DNA from: Prevotella aff. ruminicola Tc2-24
GTDB lineage: Bacteria > Bacteroidota > Bacteroidia > Bacteroidales > Bacteroidaceae
NCBI RefSeq assembly: GCF_900110895.1
Contig: NZ_FOIQ01000003.1
Location: 361,375 to 425,374 of the forward strand
Reading direction: 5' to 3'
DNA length: 64,000 nt
In this document: positions 9,555 through 21,900 of the stretch, piece by piece
How positions within the stretch are numbered: position 1 is the first letter of the stretch
Layout: each line of letters opens with the position of its first letter
The notes under the pieces: model-generated
What the model saw: the letters and a program-made list of their open reading frames with translations, nothing else
Databases searched by the model: none
Told to the model about the DNA's origin: nothing
Translations under genes and position numbers: made by a program

Positions 9555-9640
9555 CAACTGCTTCATTTTTGAAGGCTAAGTCGCTCTTTACCAGAGTATT
9601 GATAGCATACAAGCCAGCGCAATACGCACTTTCGCGGGTG

Positions 9641-9672
9641 CAAAGGTACTACTATTTATTGGAACACGCAAC
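9641..9672 (-). promoter_or_regulatory. Promoter of the rplC (S10-spc) operon
   Basis: On the minus strand a TACCTTTG -7 box (9641-9648) is preceded after about 20 nt by a TTG (9670-9672), the Bacteroidetes housekeeping promoter pattern. Transcription would start near 9635 and give a leader of about 180 nt. The rest of the 310-nt gap (9457-9766) contains only the leader hairpin and the end of the HU-like gene's spacer; no other gene is seen. Confidence 0.65.
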
Positions 9673-9766
9673 ATTAATTAGCTTTCCAAAGCAACTTTTA
9701 AGGTTTTTTATAATTTCCACACCCTATGACACAAGAGGAACGACCTATCCGATAAGGATATCTGCA

Positions 9767-10207
9767 TCACTTGGCCTTACTACTGGAAGGTGCTTCTATG
9801 GCCTCACACTCTTCCAGCAGGCCACGACGGATATGGCCGGCCAGGGCACCGTCTGATGGCTTGTAGCGCTCACCGTGAGGGGTATAGTTGCACTTGAACC
9901 CAGTGATATGCCGGTCACGACGGAACTCCTTCGGACTATCCACGCAGACGCTTTTCACAGAGATTGAGAGTTTACCCATCTCTTTCAAGTCGACGACGTA
10001 GCCATTCTGCATGTAATGGCGCACGGTATCAAACAGCTCACGCAGCACCAGTCTCACGTCCGAGGCTTTTGCCGAGCAGTTCGTCTCGATCATCCTCTCT
10101 ATCTCCTCGAGCGAGATTTCACCTTGCTTGACGGTGTGGGCATAGTATTTGCCGTAGTTCCGGTCGCTCTTAATCTTGTTCTGAACCAGTCTGTAATGAA
10201 TAGCCAT
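9767..10207 (-). CDS. HU-like DNA-binding protein (Bacteroidetes long form)
   Basis: A 146-residue member of the HU/IHF-related family found in Bacteroidetes. It starts MAIHYRLVQNKIKSDRNYGK; the middle (ISLEEIERMIETNCSAKASD, VRLVLRELFDTVRHYMQNGY) resembles the HU helical body, followed by the beta-arm region (VDLKEMGKLSISVKSVCVDS). The C-terminal 30 residues are Ser/Glu/Lys-rich and likely disordered. Likely role: DNA bending or nucleoid organisation. It has its own promoter (10225-10256) and lies between rpsJ and rplC, breaking the usual rpsJ-rplC adjacency. Exact role unknown. Confidence 0.82.
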   Translation of the reverse strand: MAIHYRLVQNKIKSDRNYGKYYAHTVKQGEISLEEIERMIETNCSAKASDVRLVLRELFDTVRHYMQNGYVVDLKEMGKLSISVKSVCVDSPKEFRRDRHITGFKCNYTPHGERYKPSDGALAGHIRRGLLEECEAIEAPSSSKAK

Positions 10208-10224
10208 ACTTCGTTTTTTGCTTG

Positions 10225-10256
10225 CAAATATAAGGATTATTATTCAAACTGCCAAA
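10225..10256 (-). promoter_or_regulatory. Promoter of the HU-like gene
   Basis: Minus-strand TATATTTG box (10225-10232) preceded by TTTG (10253-10256) with 20 nt between, a full match to the phylum's -33/-7 pattern. It places a short leader of about 15 nt before the start codon at 10207 and lies just below the 22-bp repeat array. Confidence 0.7.
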
Positions 10257-10263
10257 CCTTACA

Positions 10264-10329
10264 GTCCAAAATCGGCGGAATTGCTGACCAAATCCGCCGG
10301 TTTTGGCGACCAAATCCGCCGATTTTGGT
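10264..10329. repeat. Three 22-bp units, one inverted (rpsJ-HU spacer)
   Basis: Units 10286-10307 and 10308-10329 are direct copies (GACCAAATCCGCCG then G or A, then TTTTGG) on a period of 22 bp; unit 10264-10285 is the same sequence inverted. Each unit is itself a dyad with ACCAAA and TTTGGT arms. The inverted unit can pair with either direct unit: a perfect 14-bp stem with the far one (10266-10279 with 10315-10328) or a one-mismatch stem with the near one. Confidence 0.85.
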
Positions 10330-10388
10330 CAAAACAAAAACAGCGCGCCCGAAAGAGCACGCTGCCTATCATAAGGATGAGTACGATC

Positions 10389-10694
10389 CTATACCTTGAT
10401 CTCAACCTCAACACCGCTGGGGAGCTCGAGCTTCATCAGGGCATCGACGGTCTTAGCTGTAGAGCTGTAGATGTCGATCAGACGCTTGTAGTCTGACAGC
10501 TGGAACTGCTCACGAGCCTTCTTGTTAACGAAGGTAGAGCGGTTTACAGTGTAGATACGCTTGTGTGTAGGAAGGGGGATAGGACCGCTGATGATAGCAC
10601 CGGTAGCCTTCACAGCCTTCACGATCTTCTCTGCTGACTTGTCCACGAGTTTGTGGTCGTAGCTCTTCAGCTTAATACGAATTTTCTGACTCAT
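10389..10694 (-). CDS. rpsJ: 30S ribosomal protein S10
   Basis: S10, part of the small-subunit head and, with NusB, of antitermination complexes. 101 residues, canonical length: [40 protein letters not shown] and the ending [14 protein letters not shown]. It closes the rpsL-rpsG-fusA-rpsJ unit (82 nt after fusA) and is followed by the 22-bp repeat array instead of rplC. Confidence 0.97.
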   Translation of the reverse strand: MSQKIRIKLKSYDHKLVDKSAEKIVKAVKATGAIISGPIPLPTHKRIYTVNRSTFVNKKAREQFQLSDYKRLIDIYSSTAKTVDALMKLELPSGVEVEIKV

Positions 10695-10776
10695 TTGTTG
10701 AATTATTAATAATTGATTATGAAAAGTGGAGGCCGCTAAAGAGTCATTTACTCAGCGGCACTCCGTATTGTCTCTT

Positions 10777-12906
10777 TTACACGAGGTCGGCACGACCCTT
10801 CACCTCCTCGAGCACTGCCTTGGCGATAGAGCTTGAGAGCGGTGCATGGTGATCGTACTCCATAGAACTGGTAGCACGGCCTGAGGTGATGGTACGAAGA
10901 GCGGTCACATAACCGAACATCTCTGACAGGGGAACCTGAGCCTTCACGACACGGGCACCGCTGCGAGCCTCTTCCATGCCCTCTACCTGACCACGACGCT
11001 TGTTCAGGTCACCGATCACGTCACCCATGTTCTCCTCGGGTGTCACCACCTCGAGTTTCATGATGGGCTCCATCAGCACAGGCTTAGCCTGAGCGCAGAC
11101 AGACTTATAAGCCATCTGGGCTGCGATCTCGAACGAGAGCTGGTCAGAGTCAACGGGGTGGAACGAACCATCCACGACAACGACCTTCAGCGAATCCATC
11201 GGATAGCCACCGAGGATACCATTCTTCATGGCTGCCTCGAAACCCTTCTGGATAGAGGGGATAAACTCCTTGGGGATATTACCACCCTTGACCTCGTTCA
11301 CGAACTGCAGGCCACCGTCCTTAGCGATATCCCAATCGTCATCGACCGGACCAACGTTCACGATGATATCAGCGAACTTACCGCGACCACCAGACTGCTT
11401 CTTGTAAACCTCACGGTAGCCCATGACGGTCTTCGTGATAGCCTCCTTGTAGTTAACCTGCGGCTTACCCTGGTTACACTCAACCTTGAACTCGCGCTTC
11501 AGACGGTCGATGATGATATCGAGGTGAAGCTCACCCATACCTGAGATGATGGTCTGACCACTCTGCTCGTCGGTACGTACGGTGAATGTCGGGTCTTCCT
11601 CAGCCAACTTGGCGAGACCGTTATCGAGCTTAGCCACGTCGGCCTGGCTCTTCGGCTCAACTGCGATAGAGATCACAGTATCGGGGAAGGTCATGGACTC
11701 GAGCACGATAGGATGTCCCTCGTCGCAGAGGGTATCACCTGTGCGGATATCCTTGAAGCCTACACCTGCGCCGATATCACCGGCATCGATGGACTCCATG
11801 GGGATCTCCTTATTTGAGTTCATCTGGAACAGACGGCTGATACGCTCCTTCTTACCTGAACGGGGGTTGAACACATAGCTTCCGGCAGTGATCTTACCCG
11901 AGTAAACACGGAAGAACACCAGACGGCCCATGTACGGGTCGGTAGCGATCTTAAAGGCCAGAGCCGATGTCGGCTCGTCCTCAGAAGGCTTACGATCCTC
12001 TTCCTCTTCTGTGCTGGGGTTGGTACCCTTGATCACCTCTACGTCGACAGGAGCCGGCAGGAAGGCGCACACATAGTCAAGGAGGGGCTGAACGCCCTTG
12101 TTCTTATATGAAGAACCAAGCAGCATCGGGGTGCACTGCATGGCGATGGTTCCCTTACGGATAGCGGCGATAATCTCCTCCTCTGTGATTGAGTTAGGAT
12201 CATCGAAATACTTCTCCATCAGAGCCTCATCGTACTCGGCAGCAGCCTCAAGCAGCTTATTACGCCACTCGTCGCACTCAGCCTCAAGGTCTGCAGGGAT
12301 ATCCTCGACATCATACTCGGCACCCATGGTCTCATCGTGCCACAGGATAGCCTTCATCTTGATCAGGTCTACCAGACCCTTGAAGTTCTCCTCAGCACCG
12401 ATGGGCACCTGGATAACAACAGGGTTAGCGCCCAGGATGTCCTTCATCTGCTGCACAGTCTCGAAGAAGTCTGCACCAGAGCGGTCCATCTTATTAACAT
12501 AGCCGATACGGGGCACATTGTACTTGTCGGCCTGGCGCCATACCGTCTCTGACTGAGGCTGTACGCCATCAGCCGCAGAATATGTAGCCACAGCACCGTC
12601 GAGCACGCGCAGTGAACGCTCCACCTCGGCTGTAAAGTCGACGTGTCCCGGAGTGTCGATCAGATTGATCTTGAATGTCTTGTTATTCCATGTCCAGTTA
12701 CAGGTTGTTGCAGCAGAGGTAATTGTAATACCACGCTCCTGCTCCTGAGCCATCCAGTCCATCGTTGCAGCTCCATCATGTACCTCACCGATCTTGTGCG
12801 TCTTACCTGTATAGAACAGGATACGCTCAGAAGTCGTTGTCTTACCGGCATCGATGTGAGCCATAATACCGATGTTTCTCGTCAAATGTAAATCGCGATT
12901 TGCCAT
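10777..12906 (-). CDS. fusA: Elongation factor G
   Basis: EF-G, the GTPase that drives translocation of tRNA and mRNA. 709 residues: GTPase domain with P-loop AHIDAGKTT (residues 16-24), switch II DTPGHVD (about 93-99) and NKMD (about 147-150), then domains II-V, with domain IV containing [11 protein letters not shown] and the C-terminal domain ending [15 protein letters not shown] bacteria-type canonical EF-G judged from its str-operon position between rpsG and rpsJ. No irregularity seen. Confidence 0.97.
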   Translation of the reverse strand: MANRDLHLTRNIGIMAHIDAGKTTTSERILFYTGKTHKIGEVHDGAATMDWMAQEQERGITITSAATTCNWTWNNKTFKINLIDTPGHVDFTAEVERSLRVLDGAVATYSAADGVQPQSETVWRQADKYNVPRIGYVNKMDRSGADFFETVQQMKDILGANPVVIQVPIGAEENFKGLVDLIKMKAILWHDETMGAEYDVEDIPADLEAECDEWRNKLLEAAAEYDEALMEKYFDDPNSITEEEIIAAIRKGTIAMQCTPMLLGSSYKNKGVQPLLDYVCAFLPAPVDVEVIKGTNPSTEEEEDRKPSEDEPTSALAFKIATDPYMGRLVFFRVYSGKITAGSYVFNPRSGKKERISRLFQMNSNKEIPMESIDAGDIGAGVGFKDIRTGDTLCDEGHPIVLESMTFPDTVISIAVEPKSQADVAKLDNGLAKLAEEDPTFTVRTDEQSGQTIISGMGELHLDIIIDRLKREFKVECNQGKPQVNYKEAITKTVMGYREVYKKQSGGRGKFADIIVNVGPVDDDWDIAKDGGLQFVNEVKGGNIPKEFIPSIQKGFEAAMKNGILGGYPMDSLKVVVVDGSFHPVDSDQLSFEIAAQMAYKSVCAQAKPVLMEPIMKLEVVTPEENMGDVIGDLNKRRGQVEGMEEARSGARVVKAQVPLSEMFGYVTALRTITSGRATSSMEYDHHAPLSSSIAKAVLEEVKGRADLV

Positions 12907-12944
12907 TCTTGTTTATCCTTTAACTACTTTACCTTAAACCTATC

Positions 12945-13421
12945 TTAGAATCTGAAGTGAGCAAATGCGCGGTTAGCCTCAGCCATACGGTGCATATCCT
13001 CCTTACGCTTAAAGGCACCACCCTGGTTGTTATAGGCATCCATGATCTCGGCTGCAAGCTTGTCAGCCATAGACTTACCGCTGCGCTTACGGGCGAAAGA
13101 GATCATATTCTTCATAGATACGCTCTCCTTACGGTCAGGACGGATTTCCGTCGGAACCTGGAACGTAGCACCACCGATACGGCGGCTCTTAACCTCCACC
13201 TGAGGAGTGATGTTATCGAGGGCCTGCTTCCAAATCTCGAGGGCAGACTTCTCCTCGTTGTTCATCTTAGCCTTCACTGTCTCCAGTGCATTGTAGAAGA
13301 TCTCATACGACTTGGTCTTCTTACCATCAAACATCAGATGGTTCACAAACTTCGACACTTTCTGGTCGTTGAACACGGGATCCGGCAGGATCACACGCTT
13401 CTTGGGTTTTGCTTTTCTCAT
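12945..13421 (-). CDS. rpsG: 30S ribosomal protein S7
   Basis: S7 organises the 3' major domain of 16S rRNA and contacts E-site tRNA. 158 residues: [20 protein letters not shown], the [20 protein letters not shown] motif (about residues 78-97) and [19 protein letters not shown]. Part of the rpsL-rpsG-fusA-rpsJ unit. The 162-nt spacer to rpsL contains a small hairpin, GTCGGT-AAA-ACCGAC (13511-13525). Confidence 0.97.
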   Translation of the reverse strand: MRKAKPKKRVILPDPVFNDQKVSKFVNHLMFDGKKTKSYEIFYNALETVKAKMNNEEKSALEIWKQALDNITPQVEVKSRRIGGATFQVPTEIRPDRKESVSMKNMISFARKRSGKSMADKLAAEIMDAYNNQGGAFKRKEDMHRMAEANRAFAHFRF

Positions 13422-13583
13422 TTTGTTTTGAATGATTAAATTCTGCTTGGGCTGTTCTTACTTGTTCTTCAACACTCACACGAGAGTATTTACTCAACCT
13501 TTTAACATCTGTCGGTAAAACCGACGCTCCAGCAAAACGATTTTTACTTTTCTTTGTTTGGCCTGACTAACCTTCTCCGGTCA

Positions 13584-13964
13584 TTACTTCTTAGCCTTAG
13601 GACGCTTAGCTCCGTACTTTGAGCGACGCTGTGTGCGATTTGCGACACCAGCTGTATCGAGCGTACCGCGAACAATGTGATAACGTACACCTGGCAGGTC
13701 CTTTACACGACCACCGCGAACAAGCACGATAGAGTGCTCCTGCAGGTTGTGTCCCTCTCCAGGGATGTAAGAGTTAACTTCCTTCTGATTTGTCAGACGA
13801 ACACGGGCTACCTTACGCATAGCCGAATTAGGCTTCTTCGGGGTTGTTGTGTAAACACGTACGCAGACACCACGACGCTGAGGACAGTTGTCCAAAGCCG
13901 GCGACTTTGACTTGTCAACAATCACCTTTCTGCCCTTTCTTACCAATTGTGAAATTGTAGGCAT
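13584..13964 (-). CDS. rpsL: 30S ribosomal protein S12
   Basis: S12 in the decoding centre. 126 residues with [19 protein letters not shown]; Lys43 (in TPKKPN) is present, the residue whose change gives streptomycin resistance in other bacteria, so the sequence looks wild type there. The second loop ([16 protein letters not shown]) is also standard. First gene of the str-type unit, with its own promoter upstream. Confidence 0.97.
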   Translation of the reverse strand: MPTISQLVRKGRKVIVDKSKSPALDNCPQRRGVCVRVYTTTPKKPNSAMRKVARVRLTNQKEVNSYIPGEGHNLQEHSIVLVRGGRVKDLPGVRYHIVRGTLDTAGVANRTQRRSKYGAKRPKAKK

Positions 13965-14055
13965 AATACTTTTAATTTAATAATTTAATATGTTTATTCT
14001 GTTTATATTCAGCACTTTACACGCCGCTTCTCGCTTAAAGAGGCGTTTCGGGCTG

Positions 14056-14063
14056 CAAAGGTA
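14056..14063 (-). promoter_or_regulatory. -7 box of the rpsL operon promoter
   Basis: TACCTTTG on the minus strand, about 90 nt upstream of the rpsL start. The upstream -33 element is weak. The leader carries an imperfect stem formed by ACGCC and GGCGT flanks around 14020-14046. Confidence 0.6.
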
Positions 14064-14167
14064 CAACTATTTTCCGAAACCACCTAATATATAAAAAAGA
14101 AAAAGCGTTACACCCCGTTTGATTTAACAAGATATAACACTTTTTGAATTAATTAGCAATAATTACC

Positions 14168-14488
14168 CTACGACGCCTCCCCTTTCGAAAGGTCGAATGG
14201 GGCGATTGTCTGCGGTTCTTGAGTTGGGATTCTTATGGTTCCGAACTCAGCCTCGTAGCGCATGATATTCTCCTGAAGAGCGCCAAGCAGTCGCTTAGCA
14301 TGTTCAGGGGCAAGTATCACACGGCTGCACACCTGAGCCTTCGGCACTCCAGGGAGCACCCTGGCGAAGTCAACCACGAAGTCACTTGAACCATGTGTAA
14401 TGATGGCGAAGTTTGCATACTCGCCCTGTGCCACATCCTGCGGCAGGTCAATCTGCAGTCCCTGCTGTCTGTTGTTATTCTCGTTCAT
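14168..14488 (-). CDS. DUF3467 family protein
   Basis: A 106-residue protein of the DUF3467 family: N-terminal GLQIDLPQDVAQGEYANFAI, middle SDFVVDFARVLPGVPKAQVC and SRVILAPEHAKRLLGALQEN. These segments are the family's conserved core; its function is unknown. The gene lies 93 nt downstream of rpoC, behind the rpoC terminator hairpin, and may be read through from it or have its own weak promoter. C-terminal tail is Pro/Gln-rich. Confidence 0.85.
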   Translation of the reverse strand: MNENNNRQQGLQIDLPQDVAQGEYANFAIITHGSSDFVVDFARVLPGVPKAQVCSRVILAPEHAKRLLGALQENIMRYEAEFGTIRIPTQEPQTIAPFDLSKGEAS

Positions 14489-14524
14489 AGTGTATCACGT
14501 TTTGCATACATTTAATCTTTGGGC

Positions 14525-14557
14525 AAAAAGGCGCTGTACAGCTAACTGTACAACGCC
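14525..14557 (-). terminator. Terminator after rpoC
   Basis: On the minus strand a 12-bp stem (14546-14557 with 14530-14541, one G-T pair) with a 4-nt loop is followed directly by five T residues (14525-14529). It lies 25 nt past the rpoC stop and probably ends most rpoBC transcription. Confidence 0.85.
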
Positions 14558-14581
14558 CTTTCAGTATTCATGAAAAGAAAA

Positions 14582-17500
14582 TTATTTCTCGTCAAGCACG
14601 GTCTCCTCAGCGAAGTCAAGAACATTCTTGCGGTTAGCCTGAATACGCTCATACTCCTCCTTGGAACCAACAATAATCTTATCGAACTCACGCAGACCCG
14701 TACCGGCAGGAATCAGGTGACCGCAGATCACGTTCTCCTTCATACCCTCCAGATGGTCTACCTTACCACGGATAGCGGCCTCGTTGAGCACCTTCGTCGT
14801 CTCCTGGAACGAAGCAGCAGACATGAACGACTTCGTCTGGAGTGCGGCACGTGTGATACCCTGCAGAATCTGAGTAGATGTGGCGGGTACAGCATCACGA
14901 ACCTGTACGAGACGGAGGTCACGACGCTTTAGCATCGAGTTCTCGTCGCGGAGCTTACGCGAGGTTACGATCTGTCCCTTCTGAAGATTCTCGGAATCAC
15001 CGGCATCGGTCACCACCTTCTTACCCCAGATACGGTCGTTCTCCTCAGCGAAGTCGAGTTTGTCGACAATCTCCTGCTCAAGGAAAGAGGTGTCACCTGG
15101 TTCATTAATCTGAACTTTACGCATCATCTGACGAACAATGATCTCGAAGTGCTTATCGTTAATCTTCACGCCTTGCAGACGATACACATCCTGTACCTCA
15201 TTCACGATATACTCCTGAACGGCGGTGGGACCCTTGATAGCCAAGATGTCGGCCGGTGTGATCACACCGTCAGAGAGCGGTGTACCAGCACGAACGGCAT
15301 CATGTTCCTGTACCAGGATCTGCTTTGACAGGGATACGAGATATTTACGCTGCTCACCTGTCTTAGAGGTAACGATGATCTCACGGTTACCGCGCTTAAC
15401 CTTACCCATGGTAACCTCACCGTCAATCTCGGAGACGACAGCAGGGTTCGACGGGTTACGAGCCTCGAAGAGCTCAGTGACACGCGGCAGACCTCCAGTG
15501 ATATCACCACCCTTGGCGGCAGCGCGCGGGATCTTCACGAGGGTCTCACCGGTCTTAACAGTCTGACCGTCTTCAACGACCACGTGACCACCCACAGGGA
15601 AGTTATATGTTCCGATGACCTCGCCATCAGCGCCGATCACATCACAGGTCGGTACCTTCGATTTGTCCTTCGACTCAGTAACGATCTTCTCCGTCAGACC
15701 TGTGGTTTCGTCAGTCTCAGCACGGAAGGTTACACCCTCGATAACATCATTGAACTTCAGGCGACCAGCATACTCGGTAACGATGACCGCATTGAACGGA
15801 TCCCACTGGGCAATCTTATCACCCTTAGCAACCTCATCGCCATTACGGAAATAGAGGGAAGAACCATAAGGCACGTTCACCGTAGAAAGAACAATCTTCG
15901 TGTTCGGGTCGACAAAGCGGAGTTCACCCAGACGGCTAACTACCATCTCACAGTCGCGACCATCCTCATCAAACGGAACAGTACGAACTTCCTCCATCTC
16001 AATCATGGCACGATCATACTTCGATACGATACTTGCATTGGCAGCTGCGTTGGCAGCAACACCACCGGCGTGGAATGTACGCAGAGTCAACTGTGTACCC
16101 GGCTCACCGATAGCCTGTGCAGCAATCACACCAACAGCCTCACCCTTCTGTACCATACGACGGGTAGCGAGGTTACGTCCATAACACTTCATGCATACGC
16201 CCTTCTTCGACTCGCAGGTGAGCACAGAACGGATCTCAACGCTCTCAATGTCAGCCTTCTCAATTGCATCGGCTACACTCTCAGTAATTTCCTCACCAGC
16301 CTCAACAATCACTTCACCCGTCTTCGGGTTAATGACATCGTGTACAGACACACGACCCAGAATTCGCTCAGCCAGGCTAGAGATAATCTCGTCGCCGCTC
16401 TTTAAAGCTGTACACTGCAGGCCACGCAGGGTTCCGCAGTCCTCCTCAGTGATGATCACGTCGTGAGACACATCGACCAAACGACGAGTCAAGTAACCAG
16501 CGTCTGCCGTCTTCATAGCGGTATCAGCAAGACCCTTACGGGCACCGTGAGTAGAGATAAAGTACTCAAGCACAGACATACCCTCCTTAAAGTTCGACAG
16601 GATCGGGTTCTCAATAATCTGGTGTCCTTCAGCACCAGCCTTCTGAGGCTTAGCCATCAGACCGCGGATACCTGAAAGCTGTTTAATCTGGTCCTTAGAT
16701 CCACGAGCACCAGAGTCAAGCATCATGAACACAGCGTTAAAGCCCTGATCAGCCTCGGTCATCTGCTTCAGCAGGATATTACCAATATCGTTGTTGACAT
16801 GAGTCCAAGTATCGATTACCTGATTATAACGCTCATTGTCGGTGATGAATCCCATATTATAGTTGTCAGTAATCTGACGAACCTCCTCATTACCCTTCTT
16901 GATCAGATCAGCCTTCTCTTTCGGAATAATGATATCATCGAGATTGAACGACAGACCGGCCAGATAAGCCATACGATAACCGAGGTTCTTAATGCCATCA
17001 AGGAATTCACAAGCCTCTGCAAAGCCCACGTTCTTAATTACATCAGCAATGATATCACGCAGACTCTTCTTAGAGATAACCTTGTTGACAAAACCTACCT
17101 CGTTCGGGATGATGCCATTCACGATGACACGACCGACGGATGTCTCCACCATATGGCGCTCAGCCTTACCGTCAACAACATCGTCAACAACAACCTTCAC
17201 CTGAGCGTGAAGGTCACATTTACCCTCATTATGGGCAATGATAGCCTCTTCGGGGCCATAGAAGGTTAAACCCTCACCCTTGGCACCCGGACGAATCTTC
17301 GTGATATAATATAGACCCAGCACCATATCCTGAGAAGGCACGGTAATTGGTGCGCCATTGGCAGGATTCAAGATGTTATGGCTCTGGAGCATCAGCAACT
17401 GCGCCTCGAGAACAGCCTCATTGCTTAGCGGGAGGTGGACAGCCATCTGGTCACCGTCGAAGTCGGCATTGAACGCCGTACATGCCAACGGATGCAACTG

Positions 17501-18913
17501 GATGGCTTTACCCTCGATAAGCTTTGGCTGGAAGGCCTGGATACCGAGACGGTGCAATGTCGGCGCACGGTTCAGCAAAACAGGATGACCCTTCATCACA
17601 TTCTCAAGGATATCCCAGATGACCGGTTCACGACGATCGACAATTTTCTTGGCGCTCTTCACCGTTTTCACAATACCACGCTCGATGAGTTTACGGATGA
17701 TAAACGGCTTATAAAGTTCGGCAGCCATCAACTTCGGCAGACCGCACTCGCCCATCTTCAACTCAGGACCGACAACAATCACCGAACGGGCTGAATAGTC
17801 GACACGCTTACCGAGCAAGTTCTGACGGAAACGTCCCTGCTTACCCTTCAGTGAGTCAGAAAGAGACTTCAGAGGACGGTTGCTGTCACTCTTGACAGCC
17901 GATGACTTACGGCTATTGTCGAAGAGAGAGTCGACGGCTTCCTGAAGCATACGCTTCTCGTTACGGAGAATCACCTCAGGAGCCTTAATCTCCATCAGCC
18001 TTTTCAGACGGTTGTTACGGATAATCACACGACGATAAAGATCATTCAAGTCGGACGTGGCGAAACGACCACCATCCAGTGGCACCAATGGTCGGAGCTC
18101 AGGAGGTGTGACAGGGATAATCTTCATAATCATCCACTCAGGACGATTGATCCCTTTCTCCACACTTTGGCGGAAAGCCTCAACCACCTGCAGACGCTTC
18201 AGAGCCTCGTTCTTACGCTGCATAGAAGAATCGCTATTGGCACGATCGCGCAACTCATACGACAGAGAGTCAAGGTCCAGACGTACGAGCAAGTCGTAAA
18301 TGGCCTCAGCACCCATCTTAGCGATGAACTTATTGGGATCGCTATCATCCAGATAGTCGTTCTCAGGTGAGACATGGTTATCCATAATCTCGTTATACTC
18401 ATCTTCAGAGAGCAGATCGTACACATTTGAACCGATGACATCATTGCCTTCTGCATCCTTCTTACCAGCCATAACACCCGGCTGGATTACTACATATCGC
18501 TCGTAGTAGATCACAGCATCGAGCTTCTTGGTGGGAAGGCCGAGCAAATAACCAATCTTATTGGGAAGGCTACGGAAATACCAGATATGTGCAACAGGTA
18601 CCACCAACTCGATGTGACCAGCACGCTCACGACGGACCTTCTTTTCTGTCACCTCCACGCCACAACGGTCGCAGACGATGCCCTTATAACGGATGCGTTT
18701 ATACTTTCCGCAGGCACACTCGTAATCCTTCGTCGGACCAAAGATGCGCTCACAGAACAGACCGTCGCGTTCTGGCTTATACGTACGATAGTTGATGGTT
18801 TCAGGTTTGGTAACCTCTCCGAAGCTACTCTCGAGGATTTCTTCGGGCGAAGCAAGTCCAATGGTAATTTTCGTAAAATTACTCTTTACTTTTGAATCTT
18901 TCTTGAAAGCCAT
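14582..18913 (-). CDS. rpoC: RNA polymerase beta' subunit
   Basis: Beta' of RNA polymerase, 1443 residues. Visible landmarks: N-terminal zinc site ([20 protein letters not shown], about residues 66-85), the active-site loop [12 protein letters not shown] with its three Asp residues (about residue 465), the bridge helix/trigger loop region ([20 protein letters not shown]; later [20 protein letters not shown]) and the second zinc site ([16 protein letters not shown], about residue 895). Length is close to that of other Bacteroidetes proteins. Co-transcribed with rpoB, which ends 47 nt upstream across a heptad-repeat spacer. Confidence 0.98.
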   Translation of the reverse strand: MAFKKDSKVKSNFTKITIGLASPEEILESSFGEVTKPETINYRTYKPERDGLFCERIFGPTKDYECACGKYKRIRYKGIVCDRCGVEVTEKKVRRERAGHIELVVPVAHIWYFRSLPNKIGYLLGLPTKKLDAVIYYERYVVIQPGVMAGKKDAEGNDVIGSNVYDLLSEDEYNEIMDNHVSPENDYLDDSDPNKFIAKMGAEAIYDLLVRLDLDSLSYELRDRANSDSSMQRKNEALKRLQVVEAFRQSVEKGINRPEWMIMKIIPVTPPELRPLVPLDGGRFATSDLNDLYRRVIIRNNRLKRLMEIKAPEVILRNEKRMLQEAVDSLFDNSRKSSAVKSDSNRPLKSLSDSLKGKQGRFRQNLLGKRVDYSARSVIVVGPELKMGECGLPKLMAAELYKPFIIRKLIERGIVKTVKSAKKIVDRREPVIWDILENVMKGHPVLLNRAPTLHRLGIQAFQPKLIEGKAIQLHPLACTAFNADFDGDQMAVHLPLSNEAVLEAQLLMLQSHNILNPANGAPITVPSQDMVLGLYYITKIRPGAKGEGLTFYGPEEAIIAHNEGKCDLHAQVKVVVDDVVDGKAERHMVETSVGRVIVNGIIPNEVGFVNKVISKKSLRDIIADVIKNVGFAEACEFLDGIKNLGYRMAYLAGLSFNLDDIIIPKEKADLIKKGNEEVRQITDNYNMGFITDNERYNQVIDTWTHVNNDIGNILLKQMTEADQGFNAVFMMLDSGARGSKDQIKQLSGIRGLMAKPQKAGAEGHQIIENPILSNFKEGMSVLEYFISTHGARKGLADTAMKTADAGYLTRRLVDVSHDVIITEEDCGTLRGLQCTALKSGDEIISSLAERILGRVSVHDVINPKTGEVIVEAGEEITESVADAIEKADIESVEIRSVLTCESKKGVCMKCYGRNLATRRMVQKGEAVGVIAAQAIGEPGTQLTLRTFHAGGVAANAAANASIVSKYDRAMIEMEEVRTVPFDEDGRDCEMVVSRLGELRFVDPNTKIVLSTVNVPYGSSLYFRNGDEVAKGDKIAQWDPFNAVIVTEYAGRLKFNDVIEGVTFRAETDETTGLTEKIVTESKDKSKVPTCDVIGADGEVIGTYNFPVGGHVVVEDGQTVKTGETLVKIPRAAAKGGDITGGLPRVTELFEARNPSNPAVVSEIDGEVTMGKVKRGNREIIVTSKTGEQRKYLVSLSKQILVQEHDAVRAGTPLSDGVITPADILAIKGPTAVQEYIVNEVQDVYRLQGVKINDKHFEIIVRQMMRKVQINEPGDTSFLEQEIVDKLDFAEENDRIWGKKVVTDAGDSENLQKGQIVTSRKLRDENSMLKRRDLRLVQVRDAVPATSTQILQGITRAALQTKSFMSAASFQETTKVLNEAAIRGKVDHLEGMKENVICGHLIPAGTGLREFDKIIVGSKEEYERIQANRKNVLDFAEETVLDEK

Positions 18914-18927
18914 ATATATTATCTTTC

Positions 18928-18962
18928 TCTTAATTCGTAACTCTTAATACTTAACTCGCTTA
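18928..18962. repeat. heptad repeat, rpoB-rpoC spacer
   Basis: Five degenerate 7-bp units in tandem: TCTTAAT, TCGTAAC, TCTTAAT, ACTTAAC, TCGCTTA. The last one enters the rpoB stop codon. The array occupies most of the short spacer between rpoB and rpoC. Confidence 0.65.
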
Positions 18963-21900
18963 ATCGAGCGTGATGCTCAGACCGAGACCGCGCAACTCAT
19001 GGAGCAGCACGTTGAGAGACTCAGGAATTCCCGGTGTCGGCATCGGCTCACCCTTGACAATAGCCTCATAAGCCTTGGAACGCCCAACAGTATCATCCGA
19101 CTTAATCGTCAGAATCTCCTGAAGAACATGACTGGCACCAAAGGCCTCCAATGCCCAGACCTCCATCTCTCCGAAACGCTGGCCACCAAACTGAGCTTTA
19201 CCGCCGAGAGGCTGCTGAGTGATCAAACTGTACGGACCGATAGAACGGGCGTGCATCTTATCCTCTACCATATGACCGAGCTTAAGGAAGTAGGTGATAC
19301 CCACCGTTGCAGGCTGGTCGAACATCTCACCCGTCTCACCATCATAGAGATGTGTAGAGCAGAGACGCGGCAGACCTGCCTTGTCGGTCCACTCGGCGAG
19401 GTCGTCGAGTTTGGCACCGTCGAAGATCGGCGTAGCAAATTTCACGCCCAAACGTTTACCGGCAGCACCGAGGATTGCCTCGAAGATCTGACCGAGGTTC
19501 ATACGTGAAGGCACACCAAGCGGGTTCAATACGAGATCTACGGGACGACCGTCCTCGAGGAATGGCATATCCTCCTGACGCACCACCTTAGACACGATAC
19601 CTTTATTACCGTGACGACCGGCCAACTTGTCACCCACACCAATCTTACGTTTCTTAGCCACATATACCTTAGCCATCTGCAGGATACCAGAGGGTAACTC
19701 ATCACCAATAGTGATGGCAAACTTCTTACGCTTCATCTCTGCATCCAACAGCTTATATTTCTTCATGAAGTTGATGATCAGCTTAGCGATCAACTCATTC
19801 TTATGTTCGTCATTCGTCCAGTTGCTGATCTGGATATCACCATACTCGAGATTTCTCAGAGCTGCCGCAGAGAATTTACTACCCTTGGTGATGATTTCAG
19901 CACCAGTATAGTCCTTGACACCCTGAGAGGTCTTACCCTTGGTAAGTTCGAGTAACTTGTCAATGAGGATGTCCTTCAAATCGTCTACCTTTGCCTCATA
20001 TTCCTCGTCAATCTTAGCCAGCACGATCTTATCCTGCTGCTTTGACTTACGATCCTTAATAGCACGTGCAAACATTTTCTTGTCAATAATGACACCAGTC
20101 AGTGAAGGATTAGCCTTCAATGAAGAGTCCTTCACATCACCAGCCTTATCACCAAAGATAGCACGAAGCAGTTTCTCCTCAGGAGAAGGATCACTCTCAC
20201 CCTTCGGTGAGATCTTACCAATCAGGATGTCGCCTGGCTCTACACGTGCACCAACACGGATCACGCCATTCTCATCAAGATCCTTCGTAGCCTCCTCACT
20301 GACATTAGGAATATCTGCGGTGAACTCCTCGACACCACGTTTGGTCTCACGAACATCGAGCGAATACTCATCCACGTGAACTGAAGTTAGGATATCCTCA
20401 CGAACGATACGCTCGTTAAGAACGATGGCGTCCTCGTAGTTATAACCCTTCCAAGGCATGTAAGCCACGAGCAGGTTACGACCCAGAGCCAGTTCACCAT
20501 TCTCGGTGGCATAACCCTCAGTCAGAATATCACCCTTCTTCACGCGCTGGCCCTTCTCACATATAGGACGTAAATCGATGGTCATATTCTGGTTTGTACG
20601 ACGGAATTTAGCAATACGATACTCCTTCAGAGCAGGCTCGAAACTTACGAACTCTTCGTCCTCAGTACGATCATACAAGATACGAATGGTTGTCGCATCA
20701 ACATACTCGACGACGCCGTCACCCTCAGCAGTCACCATCGTGCGAGAGTCCTCACAAACCTGCTTCTCGATACCAGTACCCACGATAGGAGCCTCATTGT
20801 GAAGCAGAGGCACAGCCTGACGCATCATGTTCGATCCCATCAGTGCACGGTGAGCATCATCATGCTCTAGGAACGGAATCAGAGAAGCTGCGATAGAGGC
20901 AATCTGCTGCGGAGATACGTCCATCAGATCAACATCCGTCGGTGGAACGACAGGGAAGTCGGCATCCTGACGACACTTTACGACCTCACGAATAAATGTA
21001 CCGTCATCGTTCAACGGTGCATTACCCTGGCCAATGATGTGGTCGGATTCCTCCTCTGCGGTGAGATAGACGATCTCGTCATTATTCAGATTGGCTACAC
21101 CATTCTCTACCTTACGGTATGGAGTCTGGATGAAGCCGAGTTCATTAATCTTAGCATATACACACAGTGATGAAATCAGACCGATGTTCGGACCCTCAGG
21201 GCTCTCAATCGGACAAAGACGACCATAGTGTGTGTAGTGAACGTCACGTACCTCAAAGCCGGCACGCTCACGAGATAGACCGCCAGGACCGAGAGCCGAG
21301 AGACGACGCTTATGGGTCACCTCTGCCAATGGGTTCGTCTGGTCCATGAACTGCGACAGCGGATTCGTTCCGAAGAACGAATTAATGACGCTAGAGATTG
21401 TCTTGGCATTGATCAAATCCGTCGGAGTGAACACCTCATTATCACGCACATTCATGCGCTCACGGATGGTGCGGCTCATACGTGCCAGACCTATAGAGAA
21501 CTGATTCGATAACTGCTCACCCACTGTACGCACTCGACGGTTTGACAGGTGGTCAATATCATCGACGGCAGCCTTGGAGTTCACCAACTGAATCAGGTAC
21601 TTGATAATCTCAATAATATCCTCCTTCGTCAGGACACGGACATCCATATCAGTATTCAAGTTCAGTTTCTTGTTGATGCGATAACGACCCACATCACCCA
21701 AGTCATAGCGTTTGTCAGAGAAGAACAGGTTCTGGATGACCTCACGAGCACTGGCATCATCAGCAGGGTCTGCATTACGTAACTGACGATAGATATATAG
21801 GACAGCCTCTTTCTCTGAGTTACTGGGATCCTTAGCCAATGTATTGAAGATAATCGAGAAATCCTGGGCGACAGCCTCATCTTTATGTACGAGGATGGTC

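Noticed and set aside
9569..9856. Small plus-strand gene in the rplC leader gap
   Set aside because: It overlaps the HU-like gene, covers the minus-strand promoter and resembles nothing known.
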